Assembly (NCBI RefSeq): GCF_036320965.1
Contig: NC_092251.1
Span: 7,062,501-7,126,500, forward strand
Length of the DNA stretch: 64,000 nt
Source: Panulirus ornatus
Lineage: Eukaryota; Arthropoda; Malacostraca; Decapoda; Palinuridae
Direction of reading: 5' to 3'
Under the pieces are notes generated by a model. That model ran no database searches, was not told the DNA's origin, and worked only from the letters and a program-made list of their open reading frames with translations. This document shows positions 1 through 13,273 of the stretch, piece after piece; positions within the stretch are counted from its first letter, which is position 1, and every line of letters begins with the position of its first letter. The translations under genes and the position numbers were made by a program.

Positions 1-1189
1 CCAGGCGAAGGTCGACGCTCATTGGACCATTCAAATCACAGTCTCAGTTAGTATTTATCTTATGTATATTAAATTTGGTTAAAAAAATACTATATGCACA
101 TTTTGATAAATCTTCTAGTCAATCTAATCGTTGGAATATTTTTATCGATCCTATTTTACGACAGAATGACATAAATGAAATAGATGGAATACATAATTTA
201 CTTGGAAGTCAAGTGAGCTGCTCCATGATTGGTGGAAAATTTAAATGTCTAGGGACATCTGTTGCACCAGCCACCTGCATTATTCAGGAGATTTAACAAA
301 ATCTATTTTCTAAATATAAACAAACTTTACTGAAGCTTCTGCATTTTTACCTAGTTCCATATTTCGCTTCGACTTCAGAAATATTTCTTTAACATAGAAC
401 TACGAAATTAGAGAACTAAAATATCTCGTGGAGATACAGCTTCAAACCAAAAAAAAATCAATGGTGGTTGTAATCTTTTAAAAAATATATATGCATATTG
501 GTTACTTTTAAGAGGAGAATCTACTGCATAAGTGATATATAAATGGCGTATGAAATAGGGTTCTGTTAAAGGCTCACTCCTTTTTTATCGTAAAATTCCA
601 AAATGCTTTCGTTTCCTGTATAAACATACATCAAACAAGATCTAGCTATCATTTACAGGTATATATCATTTTTATATCATTCTTAAATGAAAGTTAATGA
701 ACAAGTAGACTATCAAGTGCATAAATGTTGCAGGCGAATCGTCTATATCACATGCACAGGTAATGTTAAGATGTGACTAGTATTTAACCGATGAAGCTAC
801 ATCTATTGCGCACTTCTTTTCAGCCTTGCTTAACTTGTCAGGCGCCGCCACTTGCCTCTCCACTCGTTTTTTCTCTCTCAAGCAAAGCACCTCTCCGGCA
901 CCAGCACATGGCAGTCCTCTCATGACATGAATTATGCATTCCCCATATTTATCTCCCGAGGTTGCTCTGTCCTTCATACCATTGCCTTCGTATTACACCT
1001 ATTTTCTATCTACTCTGTCTCATATCTTCATTTCTGGGAAAAATGTCTCTCTAATTCCGATTTTTTCGTAAGACCTCAGCTAATTCCTGTTGATCTTGTG
1101 TTTTACATACCTGTAACTATAAGAAATTTATGGGTTTTTTTTCCCTTCCATACCATAGATGGAACCGGTACTCCATAATGCAGGAATCA
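1..1189. other. No supportable gene
   Basis: AT-rich DNA with short open frames on both strands, none with recognisable motifs or splice context. Confidence 0.5.
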
Positions 1190-1450
1190 TACACGCCACA
1201 CCCATTTAACAGGCTAGGGGAACCACCTTCATCTCTCCTTGCCTTACTCCTTGCGTTAGTCGAGTTGGCGTCAGCTTCCCTGACCTACCACTACCCCCTG
1301 AAGAACTCCAAAGCGTCTGCGTCAGTTTTTAACATTTATGCCCCGACTGAATTGAACAGCGCCTCGTGTGGGGGGAAGGACTGCCAAAAAAAGATAGTAC
1401 AGTTCTACCTAAATAATTCATCTACTACTGGTGTCATCAATTCATACTAA
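1190..1450 (+). mobile_element. Possible LINE endonuclease relic
   Basis: The frame around 1255-1420 reads LVELASASLTYHYPL, then SVFNIYAPTELNSA and a KIVQFYLNN block. This order (a DR-x-x-L-L-x-x-PL strand, an N-x-YAPT strand, then K-x-x-FY) matches the apurinic endonuclease domain of non-LTR retrotransposons. It is short and isolated and no polymerase follows it. Family recognition is by eye only. Confidence 0.45.
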
Positions 1451-1721
1451 AAGTAGGATCGTGGAGATAAGCTTAGAGGTAAAAGCCCACATTCATTCAT
1501 AAGTGAACATCAAGCTTATGTTGATACACACTACCCCTCTCCCTCTCTCTCGATGTCCTCTCCCGATCAGCTAAGCAGTTTACAGATAATCTGGTCTCTC
1601 GCAGCTTGTGAAAGTTTACCATGTTCCACACGCTCATAACTCAATAATAATCAGATTAACATTAAATTCTGTCATATACCTGCTCTAGGTTTAAGATCAG
1701 TCGTAATTTTTTTTTTTTTTT

Positions 1722-1832
1722 CAAAAGAAGGAACAGAGGGGGGCCAGGTGAGGATATTCCACAAAGGCCCAGTCCTCTGTTCTTAACGCTACCTCGCTAA
1801 TGCGGGAAATGGCGGATAGTTTAAAAGAAAAG

Positions 1833-1834
<2 letters not shown>
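1722..1834 (+). mobile_element. SINE-like element, 3' half
   Basis: AAAAGAAGGAACAGAG, then GTGAGGATATTCC and AACGCTACCTCGCTAATGCG followed by GGAAATGGCGGATAG. The same sequence occurs at 32219-32447, 47115-47340 and (minus) 58675-58810. The copy is 5' truncated and its A-rich tail passes into an (AT)n array. Confidence 0.75.

Positions 1835-1908
<74 letters not shown>
1835..1908. repeat. (AT)n microsatellite
   Basis: About 37 perfect AT units directly after the A-rich tail of the SINE-like element, suggesting the array grew from the retroposon tail. Confidence 0.97.
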
Positions 1909-1910
<2 letters not shown>

Positions 1911-2929
1911 GGGAAGGGCGGAAAGTACAGGCAACTTCTAAAGAAATTGATTTTGAGAGCACTAGAGACCCCGACCACAAACCCCGCTGGTTGACAGGAG
2001 GAAAAGAACGTTTAGCCTTGCTTAATTCGTAGCTTCCAACCTAGGCTGCCCTCACTGTTATGACTAAAACTCTGTTGCCCTGCCTTATCATTATGACTAA
2101 TGTGCGTCGTTCTTATGACTAACTAATAATCTTCTGCTGTGACCAGATTTCTTCCTTTAACTTGAGGGCTCCACTCACGGAGAAAAGTCCGTATTAAATA
2201 AAACATCGAAAAAGGGCAGTGATTATACAATAAAGAAAATAATCCTGGATTTTCAAGGCATTGAAGCACTTGATTTTGAAAAAGAAAAGGGCAGTCCCTA
2301 ATCAAGAAAAACCAATGTACGGAAAAATGATAAAAACAGCAAAGCAACCTGACTACCCCTGTTGGCCAACGGCTCCACAGTAACCATGTGACGCATGGCT
2401 TGTCGAGTATTACGTTATCTACCAAAGCGCCATGAACACAAAGGCTGCTGTTTCTCGGGAGCAGAAAATCAGATGAATACTTATATAAAAAGGAAATAGG
2501 ACTGATTTCACAGCACAGGGTAAGTGGGTCAAGGTTTTAAGTCGGGTTGCTTGAGACTTGACTGTTAAGTATATTGAGCCAGAGCGTTACTAAGTTGTGA
2601 TAGCAGATCGCCCTGTTCAAGGACGTATGTATAATAGAAGCAAATGTTCGCAAGAAAGGGATGGACATCTAAACTGCACTCACAGCTTCTAGAAAAGTGG
2701 GATTTCCAAGATAAACAGGCAAGTATGTGTGTTGTGTTTATTGGTGGAATTATAGAGTTATCACAGGAGCTGAGAACGTTGTGAGAAGTTTCAGATCGAG
2801 AAATGGAAAGAAATTGGGTTTGGGAGGCCTTAAAGTTTATAAAGTTAGGTCTGCTCCACTAGGAAATCTTGTCCAGATCATAGTTCTATAAAGCTTGTTT
2901 TGAGACGAAAGATGGCTCTATCAAAGATG
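1909..2929. other. No supportable gene
   Basis: Mixed-composition DNA; open frames lack motifs. Nothing recognised on either strand. Confidence 0.5.
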
Positions 2930-3089
2930 GCACAAAAGTGGAACAATGTAATGTTGATTCGTCGGCGCATGAGTGAAGTGGGTCATTTGGTTGAAGAAAG
3001 AGTAACTGTAAAAAGTAAAGTAGAATCTTCGCTTTTGAGATAGACCGGCCAGCCAAGAAGCAAGATAGAGCAAAGTGAGGAAGGGGGGC

Positions 3090-3390
3090 TAGAAGATGGG
3101 GGCATGAAGATCAGAACTTAATGCCACATCCTGTCGATAGCTTTCGACATTATCAGGGACAACAAACAGAGGATTCCCCACTCAGAGATGATGAGCAGAT
3201 GTTAGTAACATTCATATGGACATCACCGTTGGGTCTCACCTTGCGAAAGCCATACTGATGATGATTGGAAGATGATTTATAATGTTCCAGAGTTGAGGAA
3301 AGATCTGAAGGCTGAAAATTGTGAAAGTCAGAGTAAAGGACAATAGTTGGAGGGATTAGAGCAGTAATCCCTCTCTGATACAAGCTGACT
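3090..3390 (-). mobile_element. Jockey-type LINE reverse transcriptase relic
   Basis: The minus frame reads SDFHNFQPSDLSSTLEHY, then HHQYGFRKVRPNGDVHMN followed by SSSLSGES. This follows the palm region of jockey-like reverse transcriptases (SxHQYGFRKxRSTxDLL ... SSSL, followed by the VxxALDxSKAFD box). The following stretch (3090-3150) reads VVPDNVESYRQDV, a decayed version of that box. Many substitutions and stops; not functional. Confidence 0.65.
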
Positions 3391-3420
3391 CAATGCATGC
3401 TTCCGAATAAAATGTTTTCG

Positions 3421-5250
3421 CATGAGCGCAAATTCAGAAACACAACTCCGTCGAAACACTGGGAGGAATGCTATCTGGTGCATGTTCAGAGGAGGTTGTC
3501 AAACTCTCTTTGAACATGAAAAAAGGAACACTTTATCGTACGTATCACATATTTGTGATGACCGGATGACGATGAAAGCAGAGGACGAATCGTAAGGAAG
3601 ATGGGGTATCACAGGTCCAATTGACTATGCCAAGTGAGTGCGCGTGTGTCAATACTAAGCTTGGCACGGGCTCTTGTTACTAACAACAGACCGTTCTATT
3701 GTGTGATTGTTTGTAGGGGCCATTACTGGCACAAGGCGGCCGATGTGTAACTTGTGTTGTGGGCGCTTAAGTTCTGTGTGCATTGGGCAAGATGCGTTGA
3801 TTTGCTTCATCCCAAATTAATTCATCTTTTACGTCGTCTCTCAGTCGAATGGTCCCAGAACAGGTTAGGTTTAGAAGAGGTAGTCTAAGAAGAGGGGATG
3901 TTTGCCTCCACTCCCGTTGCTGTACGCTCACTGGAGGTAAAAGCGGTAAACTTTCCTCGGGAGATTTTCAAAAAAGCAATCATATGAGTCCAGTCAACAC
4001 TCCCAGAGTCAGTGTTTGCGCATGGGGTGGAGGGGAGTGCTTGGGGGGATAGGTGTAGCGAGTAAAGAGACGGTTGGTTAGAAGTGTGTGGGGGTCCGCT
4101 CGGCGGTGAGGTCAACGGGTTTCAGTCCAGTCAGCTGAGGAGGATGAAGTCAGCTGCGCAATACCCAACGCTGAGTCAGGATATGAGATTCCCCCCCCCC
4201 CCCCCCACATGAACGTCACAGCACTTGTGTACGTATAAATTTTACGCCGGTTTTATGTATGAGTTTATGGTAGTGTACAACTAATTGCATCCTGAATATT
4301 ATGTAATTGCTTGATGTCGTGGTCGAAAAATATAAAGGAAAGTCTTCCTTTATCAAAAATAGTTTGTTTCAACAGAGTGGAGCACAGAAGACTTACGTCC
4401 CCATGAAGCTGGACTTTTAAAAGAGGTTGAAGTTGGCTTGTTACATAAAGGCAACAAACTTAAGGATAAGCGAGCTTGGAAAAACGGGCTCATCTTGGAT
4501 GTCAATATGTCATAATAGCGGGTTGAGTGCTCTTACAACCGATAAATGAAGCGTTTAATTCTTCATGAATACTGTAGTGTATATGACTTTCATGAATTTT
4601 GTGTGATATGAAATCAAGGTTGAGAACATGGCTAGGCTTCGTCCTACCTCGAGCGTAACACAAGTCGTTAAATCTGCTGACTCTAGCAGTTCCCTTATCT
4701 ATCGCGTATAGTCTAGGCTAAGGCGTATGTTACGGTTATTATTGAACTATAAAGCATGATTTCATACAGCATTTTACACACACTATGTACATGTTAAAGG
4801 TGAACGGATGCCCGATTCACTGTTAATATCTGAGAAGAGCGACAAGATCACTGTCTTTCCCCTTAACAGTGTGTACACATAAATATACCCGAACTTAAGC
4901 CAGGTTCTCGTATACTAGCCAGCCCCGAGGGGACGCAGAACACCTGGGTTGGGTTTGGGTTGATTGATGAGCCCAGGATTCGAACCCATTTCATGTATAA
5001 GGGGCTTTAAGGGAACTACCGCAGTTTCCTGTTGCTGTCATAGGGACGGGAATACACTCTCTCGTGTATGGATCGATACAGGTAGCCAGGAGGATAGCTT
5101 GGCCGACTCCCTGTTGCTGGGTACGTGCTCGTATTCTACAGTGCGTAGATGATTTTCCTCCTCACGATCCATGTAAACGAGAAAGGAAGGTCATGGTGAT
5201 AAATACAGTGTATTTGTATCACTGGCGACGACGTTTGGTTAAATGTTCGT
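3421..5250. other. No supportable gene; poly-C tract inside
   Basis: No coding or repeat family recognised apart from a 16-base C run at 4191-4206. Confidence 0.5.
4191..4206. repeat. poly(C) tract
   Basis: Sixteen consecutive C residues on the plus strand; prone to assembly or polymerase slippage. Confidence 0.9.
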
Positions 5251-5254
5251 ATCG

Positions 5255-5257
<3 letters not shown>

Positions 5258-5335
<78 letters not shown>
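5258..5335. repeat. (GA)n microsatellite
   Basis: About 39 perfect GA units. Confidence 0.97.
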
Positions 5336-5336
<1 letters not shown>

Positions 5337-7082
5337 CACCCCACATGCAGATGGTCATCTAAGGCAGCTGGACTGGGAAGCTTTACATTTCGAGACGGTT
5401 GCTACCAGTCGAAGTTTCTCTTATCTGTTTAGATAACATGGGTCTACGACTTACTACCGAGAGGTCAGACATACAATATTGACGCAGAAAACAATAAATC
5501 AAAGATAAATCAGAAAAAATATACAAAGTTTCCCATGTAGTTTTTTATAAACAGCTATGTTACTTTGATAAGTGTACATGGTCCATTCCATGGATCAAAG
5601 ATAGTAACAGAATTCGAATTAACCCGATGTTAATTTTACTATTTCAGAACAAATAAAATAGAAAAGTTAGCCATTAAAATGTGTTTTCTTTGAAGTGATT
5701 TTCTATTAAACGCTTATTTCGCATTATGGGTAAGAAATCACTGATTCAATTAAATATCTTTTAAAGTTCTTTAACATCACAAAACTCAAGTGACAATGTA
5801 TACGTATAATCTTATTATTATGTAGCTCTGATCCAATTATTAAATATGAGCAGTAAACATGTTCTAAAACACTACACGGATGATCAGAATTATGTGAGGA
5901 TCTTTGAAAAAGTAATATATCTTATTGAATAAATTTGAGCATCCTGATAATGGAAAATACCTGATGTCTATTCGAAATTTTTGATTCAGTCAAAAAAGTT
6001 TAATATGAATGAATTTCTCACAAGCACTCGTTTTCTTTGATTAAGATAAAATTCCTCATAATAGTATTTTGTGTAAAGATGAGTCGATTTGATTTAATTG
6101 GACTATACCAAAAAATCAATACTTTGAAAATGATAATGAATTATACATGATAATTAACAAGTCAATAAAACATTATTATAGTATCATTCTTAAATAGTGT
6201 CTTGTGTATGTTATTTCTTCTACAACAAACTTAAACTAACAATTGGACATTTCTATACTTCTTCTTCTTCGAGAGTTTAGAAAAACTCTTCTTCTTCTTA
6301 CTATTTTTGTAAGGGGAATATCCTAATCGGTGGACGTTCCCCTCTATAAAACTATTTCATGCATAAGTTAGAACTATGTAGATATATATAAATAATTCTG
6401 ATAATAAACGATAATAAATATGCTTCAGTAACATTATTCTATTGCCATATGTAAATATTGTCTTGCAGTGGCGGCGGCACAAGGGGTCAGGTGCAAAAAA
6501 TAGTGTTAAAAAAAGTGTAAAGACTCCCCATAATAATGCGAGGAATCTGATATTACCTTAATAGGAAGAAATTAATTTTCCCCACCCGGACCTCACTACC
6601 ACCACGCCAGTGAGTTGGATAAAAATACCCCTCAAATTGTGTAGTAAAAGCCTGTATCCCTGTTAGTTCTGGTTTTTAATATGATTCGAGAGTTTTTGAT
6701 TAAAATTCTTCACGCTGATGAAGGGGGAGAGTTTCATAATGATCTTTAACCGTTACTTAATGTATCGTAGCGTTAAAAACTGCCACACAAAAAAGGTTTT
6801 CCTATTTAAGCTCTGGTCGGCACTGTGATGGGTCTTATGTCCTCACCGACCCCCAGGAAGTGCCGCACTTTTTCCTGCTATGTCTTCTCGGGGTGAGTGT
6901 CCTTACTACCACGCCGGCGGCAAAGCTACCAAATCTATCCATACCCTTAAACAGTCAAAAGTCGTCCACTTTTGCTTCCAAATCAACTATACCTCACCCA
7001 GTGGTCCTCGAACTAAACGAGTATTTACACCTAATTCTTCGACATTAAGTCGACTGATACATTTACCCACCATTGACTCTGT
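5336..7082. other. No supportable gene
   Basis: AT-rich DNA to about 6450, more mixed after that. No recognisable protein motif or interspersed repeat. Confidence 0.5.
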
Positions 7083-7112
7083 TGTGTGTGTGTGTGTGTG
7101 TGTGGGTGTGTG
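7083..7112. repeat. (TG)n microsatellite
   Basis: TG array interrupted once by GGG. Confidence 0.9.
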
Positions 7113-7254
7113 ATGGTTACTCTAACAGAGCCCTAAATGGTCACTCAAGCTGAGGATAACCGCCTAGCTGGCTACTCTATCAGAGCCGAGCTCAGTTTGC
7201 GATGCGCGGGTGTGGCATGGAGTGCTTCCTAGCGTAACGGAAGAGACAGGATAT

Positions 7255-7505
7255 CCGCCGCTATCATAACACCCACTACTGTAGTAACACCGCACTACAA
7301 CACCTGTCACAACAATGCAACACCCGTCACAACACCCTCCGCGGCACTACATGTGCCACAATACTACAACTACCGCTGCAACACTACAACATCCACCAAA
7401 ACACAATACATCAGCGCTACAATAGTCTCAACTCTTCATCACCTACTATAACACTACAACACCCATCATATAACATGCTACACCACTGCGACACCCACCA
7501 TGGAA
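7255..7505. repeat. Degenerate (CAACAC)-type simple repeat
   Basis: About 250 bp dominated by variants of ACAACACCC/ACTACAACACC, with no coding signal. The same style recurs at 27060-27270 and 27720-27840. Confidence 0.7.
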
Positions 7506-7657
7506 CTAAGCCAACCTCTTCTTATATCTAGCTCAACAAAATATTTTCCCTGTTATTTCTTGTGCTATTCGTCATTTTAAATAAGTGTGCAAGTATTGGT
7601 AAGACATGTCAATATGTTTATTGTCTACGTCTTCTGTTAACAGTAAACTCATCCACT

Positions 7658-7732
7658 CACAGCCCATCAACACTTCTCGTGGCGAAGATGACCCACGCAC
7701 AACCCATCAGCACGTCTCGTGGCGAAGATGAC
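7658..7732. repeat. Two-unit tandem duplication (about 36 bp)
   Basis: CCCATCAACACTTCTCGTGG at 7664 recurs as CCCATCAGCACGTCTCGTGG near 7703, both followed by CGAAGATGAC. Confidence 0.85.
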
Positions 7733-7739
7733 GCAGATC

Positions 7740-10160
7740 ACACACACGGTATGAAGGACACTGCCCGAAATTCGAGAAAATAATGATATTCAGGTAAACC
7801 TCCGTTGTTTAAAAAGTTTCGTTCTTTACTTACTATGTCAGCACGATTTAAAAGCTCTGATATAAAACTTTCCTGTTCTTCTGTACTTAACGTTCAGGAA
7901 GGATTAAAAGATTTTGAAAATATATTTTACCATCACTGTGTGTGTATATACATTACATAGTCTTTGATAGATAGCTACGACTAAGCCAAGCACGTTCTTT
8001 ATATGAGACACGGATGACGAATGTATCAATAGGAGCAATATGTTTGGTACCTAATGAACCATTATTGATATGCTAAGGGAGGGTAACTTGGATCATTCCA
8101 ATTATTTCAATAAAACATCAAAGTGGCGCATGACGAAATTACGATTACAGAAAATGGTAAAATTTCTCTTTGTCGAAAATGGGAATAAGATATGGATAAC
8201 TTTAACTTTTCAATCTGGGAGCAAGGATTAGGATTCCCAGGTATTTCATAATGTTTAGACCCGTACTTACATGCTGCAGCAGCGGCATACACATGTGCAT
8301 GTAGTTGAACAGGATTATTTCAGGTAATATACTAATGTTAACCATTGTTTCTATCAGAAGTTATTTAAACACTTTACATATATTCTGTGTTCCTTTGCTT
8401 TACAGTTTCTCGATTTATATTTAAAGTTTTGACCTCTCCAGTGTCAAATGAAGATCATTATGTTATGAATATTCGTAATGAGAAACAAAATACACGATTG
8501 TAATGTCCTGCATACGCGTTTTTCCATGTCTTGTGGTATTTACATTTTTACTTATTCAAATCACATCTAATGTAAATTGTAGATAACGCCTCGATTACAG
8601 TGCTCATAACTATCATATTTCATGTAAGATTCTAATCGATAACATGATAGTATTTTGAGAAAATTCTTTAGGTAGTTAAGTTTTAAAACAAAGCGAAAGA
8701 ATTCTGCTTCCACAGAGTCTGAAGTCACCCCTTTGAGGTGGCGTTTCCGGGCCACAGTGGATGGATACCTTATCTTCAGCATTATGACTTTTAGTTTTGT
8801 ACGAGTATTGTAGAATATGTATATACAGTGATAGAGAAATACTGCATGGGTAGTGTAGCAAGACTATAATACGGGTGAGTATAATGAATTCATTTGTTAA
8901 TGTGTACCAATAGGCATCGCGTGATTACTTAAATAAGGTAGCGAGAGATAGGCTATTTGTTTGTGCTATTCACTGGATGTGGAGGACCCTGCAGGTGGAA
9001 GTCCTTTGTGGAGGACCCCAATATGTGGAAGCCCCCCAGCATGAGAGTTAACTGAGCCAACATCCCCATAAATCCAATCCCTCTGTTAATTCGTACTCTA
9101 AGTTATTTTCTACCTCACACACATTCTAAGATGTCAGTGAAAAGACGGCTTCACAAGATACATTCTTAAACAAATGACAGTCATCTTCCTTGCAATCAAA
9201 ACCCATTCTATATACGTACTTTATTATAAAAAATATTCTTTCATTTACATACCTTATAACAGTCTAATGGAAGTGATTAAGGACAGAACTGAGTAGAGCT
9301 GGGGTAGAGGAAACATGACAAACACAAGGATTCTCTAGATACACAGGCAACACTATATCGCCTCGTTTATGTGATATGCTAACGAAGCACAAAAGTTACT
9401 AGAGACATCATCATCATCTCTCCATGGGATGAGATTACGAGAGATCCTGTCTCTCTCTCTCTCTCTCTCACAAGTAAAATAACATTAACAAAGAGCGCTC
9501 TCACAAGAGGTTCACTATCTACAAAGAACATATAGCTCACTACATCTACATATACACCATCCTCGTCTACCGGACCGAGGTGGTAACAATGGGCACCAAT
9601 CGCCTCAGACGTAGGCATGGACCCTGAGATCAAAACACGGCGGGGAGGCGACCTCTCTCCCCAGGCCCTACAACCATCACAAGCAGTGATAAGGTAAACA
9701 CCCCCAACTCCGAGGTCTCTCATTTTCACACCCATTGGGCTGTTGCCTCCAAGGAGGAGAAAGTAGAGCACTCAAAATTTCTCACAGAGTTACCTTTCCC
9801 CCTGTGTCGGCACATTTAAGGAGGGAAGACAGTGGACAGGAATGTATAGTACCACGACCCTTTGTTTCATCATTCACTAATATGCCAAAGGGAATGAAAT
9901 ACTCTTTAAAGACTCTGGTTCTACACCTTCCTGCTAACACCGGTTCAACAGATGAATGTACCTCAAACTAGGGCGGAACCATCACTTTTGTTCTCATCTT
10001 GTTCCACGCTTCGTGAGTTACATAGGAAGAGCCAGGAACCGAGCTGCCATGACCCCTCCTCCTTCAGGTACTTGTACAACTCAAGATTCCATGAGGCTGG
10101 ATCGACGAGACACAACAGCTTCCTAGACTTGTAAGCGGTGCAGCTGCTGCTAAGCAAGCT
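7740..10160. other. No supportable gene; region 3' of the Ras-like gene
   Basis: The 130-codon open frame on the minus strand at 9379-9771 has no recognisable motif and includes a translated (TC)n array (9450-9469). Part of this tract may be 3' UTR of the Ras-like gene; an AATAAA on the minus strand at 9225-9220 is one of several candidate poly(A) signals. Confidence 0.35.
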
Positions 10161-10164
10161 AGGA

Positions 10165-10410
10165 ACTGAGGGAGTCTGAACGTCCTAGAGGCCAAAGGAG
10201 GCTGAACTCCCTAAAAGGTTCAGGGAGGCTGAACATCCTAAAGGTTAAGGGGAAGTGAGCTCCCTAAATTCCGGGGAAAGCTGAACATCCCTAGTGACTG
10301 AAGGAAGGTGATCTCCCTATATTCTGGGGGAGGGTGAACATCCTAGAGGGGGAAAGGAGGGTGAACATCCTTCCTTGAGGCTGACCTTCCTACAGGCTGA
10401 GGGAAGGCCG
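10165..10410. repeat. Degenerate GA-rich minisatellite (about 30-40 bp unit)
   Basis: At least six imperfect units containing variants of GAACATCCTAGAGG / GGGAGGCTGAACATCC (plus strand). The array sits in the 3' UTR of the Ras-like gene and its right edge overlaps the stop codon and the last codons. Confidence 0.75.
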
Positions 10411-10525
10411 TTTCTTGTCCTTCCTCCTGAGAGTCCTCTTCCCGGCGGCGTCTTGCACCATGACGGTGGGCTTCAGTGTGGGCGACGGGGAGTCCCACCC
10501 ACGCCCGATCAGCGACCCGATCATC
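10390..10525 (-). CDS. Ras-like GTPase exon 6: C-terminus and stop
   Basis: Acceptor TTCTCTAG|GATGATC. Encodes MIGSLIGRGWDSP, PTVMVQDAAGKRTLRRKDKK and ends RPSLSL-TAG. The basic stretch could serve as a polybasic membrane or nuclear signal (inference). There is no terminal cysteine. The last codons read CCTTCCCTCAGCCTG-TAG and run straight into a minisatellite of the same composition. Confidence 0.85.
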
Positions 10526-13217
10526 CTAGAGAAACGAGAAATTGCCAGTGAACATCGAGACGGATTTACTCTGGCATACCATATCTTATACACTTTCTAC
10601 ACCTATCCCTCATACACATCATACCCTCTCAGTATAATTACAGCACATATGCATGAATCTATATAAAACTTGAAGGTTACAGCGAAAGAAGGAAAACTAT
10701 TAAATTTTGAAAAAAAAAAAATATTTGAGAGCCGATGTTCAAGTGGTCGTACCTGGATACTGAGACGATCGAAATGCGACGTTGTCTGGGGAGCGGTCGG
10801 GTGAGCTGGAGTGATCTGGTCTCCCGCAGTAGCGCCTGGAACGCTAGTGTGACGCCCACATGGCTCTCTGCGGCACTCACCTCGTAGAACTGGCACCCGT
10901 GTTGCAGCGAGAGGGCTTGGCCATCCTCCACCGACACCTAAAATCAAAGGAAAAGCTTATAATTTGCGCCACAATGATGTCTTGTTCCATTCCAAACACA
11001 CCCGTTGAATGAAAGACGAACTCATAATCAAGTGTTCCACGCGACACTGGTGGTCTATGACACGTTCATATAACTGTCAATACAACGCTAGGAGACTGAA
11101 GGAGAGGTGGATTTACCTGCCTACCAGGGTCGAGGTCCCGCTTGTTGGCCAGCAGGATTACGGGGACGTAAAGAGGCGCCTTGAGTCTCTGGAGGGCGTC
11201 GAGGATGGCCCGGGCTTCGTGGAAGGAAGAGGAGCTGTCGACAGAGTACACCACCACGAAGCCTTCACCCCACCGGGTGTGGGAAGTGGACACGCCCTCG
11301 CTCTCACGCTGTGGCCACATATTAAAAAGTTAATTACCAGTAAAACACTTCCTAACTTAACATCATACAATCTCCACCGCTAAGGATCCGAATCTCCCTC
11401 ATTCAGGTCTTTTTTTTTTTTTTTTTAGAAATTCTAGCATCTTCAATCGAGTCTTTTTGGAAAGCGTGCCAAAAATCGTAGCCAACACTAACACGTATCT
11501 GTTCGTAGCCAACACCCCCAAAACATGGATTTGTAAGGAACGGAATACATATAATCACTCAAAAATAATTACATATGATAAAAAATAATCATAGAACCCT
11601 ATAAACCTATACAGATCTAGATGGCTGAAATGGATCAGTCCTGGGGAGACCTACCTCACGCAGGGACACATCGAGGATCTCCACCTCGGACGTGACGTCG
11701 TCCAAGCAGACGGTGTGTCGGTAGAGCAAGTCGATGGCTCGTCGGTACTCGCTGATGTATCGTCGCGTCAGGTACCGCACCGTCAGCGCTGCAAGATGGA
11801 GAGAACATTTTTATTATCACCTGAGGGTTGGCCTTCCAGTCTTTCCATTTGGACACATGAGAGAACAGATCCAAGGCTGGGAAAACAACAGATCGGCTTC
11901 TCGTTGCCAATACTCGCTAGTTTCATGACTCTCAGTGGATTTGTGCGCTTCTTACCCACGAAATACAATATTTCTTTTAAATGGGGAAATAAGAATTCAT
12001 ATTCGATGAAAGATACACAAACATACTCCATTTTACTCCTGTTGCACTTTAATTAATCATTTCTCAGGTAAGGTGAACAGTTGCATTAACTGTAATTATC
12101 TCTACGGGGAAGTTCTACATTCGTAGTGCCCCATCTACTGGTTTTCTTTCCCCACTATACTCCCAGCCCTCCACACCCACCTCACCACTGGCTGTTTTCC
12201 CTCACTATGCTACTAGCGCTTCACCCACCCCACTGACGTGGACTATTCTTGTCAGCGGTGTCTCTGCGTCTAGGAAAGCGAGCCCGAACACACATTCCCT
12301 CACTATGCTACCTGCGCTTCACCCACCCCACCACTTCGCGGATCCCCTCTCGTCAGCGGTGTACACACGATCTCTCTGCGTCTAGCGAGCCCAAACACAC
12401 CAGAAAAACAAGACTTATATGTACGATCTACTTAACGACACGTTAAAAGCATCAACCATGATTTACTTTGTTCCCCGGCGGACCCAGGCAGTGAAAGTGA
12501 AGAGAGAGATAAGAAAGGGTGGTCTGCTGCAGTGACTGGGTCAATGCAGGCTGCTTCAGGCGACGCTCGAGCTGGAATACGAAAAGAGCAAAAATATCTA
12601 TCCTAAACTTTGCTGCGGGACAGTTAAATGTCCCTTATTGGATCTGTACACTCACTACTCAACAGAATAAACATACTTTATCATTTGGAACATCTAATCC
12701 ATTTAGGAAACCCCACGCTCCACAAATAACCGAGTCTGATTTAAGACACACAGCATCCTGTTCCGATGCTGTGAGTTTTTCTTTCCAGCACAGTTGCTCC
12801 GGTTCGACAAAGGATTAATCCGTCCTTGTATGGGAAGGTTCTAGCTCTATATACCTACAAGACAGAGTCAAGTCTAAAGCAATCCGGCTTATCAACTCTC
12901 CCAGTCTGACCTCGAAACCTGACCCACTTACCCCTACGACGCAGTGTTGGTTCACTTTCCCTCTTCTGTCAGTATAACTTTGGTTTCCGTTCTCGGAGCG
13001 GCAGCTTCTCTGCCCCAGCCATCAACTAGACCACGTAAACTAAAACCCTCTTTCAAATCATTACTGTGTGGCCATTGGCAATTCAGAGACGAACCGTTGT
13101 GATAACTATTTCTTTCCTTACATTGCGAGGCTTTGGAACTCTTTACCCCCAACCCTCTCGTGTCTTTCTCGACAACTTAGACCTAAGCCCTTTTTAAAAT
13201 GCATTTTTCCCTCTTCC

Positions 13218-13273
<56 letters not shown>

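Noticed and set aside
9220..9225. AATAAA on the minus strand as the Ras-like poly(A) signal
   Set aside because: The hexamer is common in this AT-rich DNA and no downstream GT-rich element or transcript end can be shown.
9379..9771. 130-codon minus-strand open frame
   Set aside because: No recognisable domain, translated (TC)n array inside, no splice or start context; more likely UTR or intergenic.
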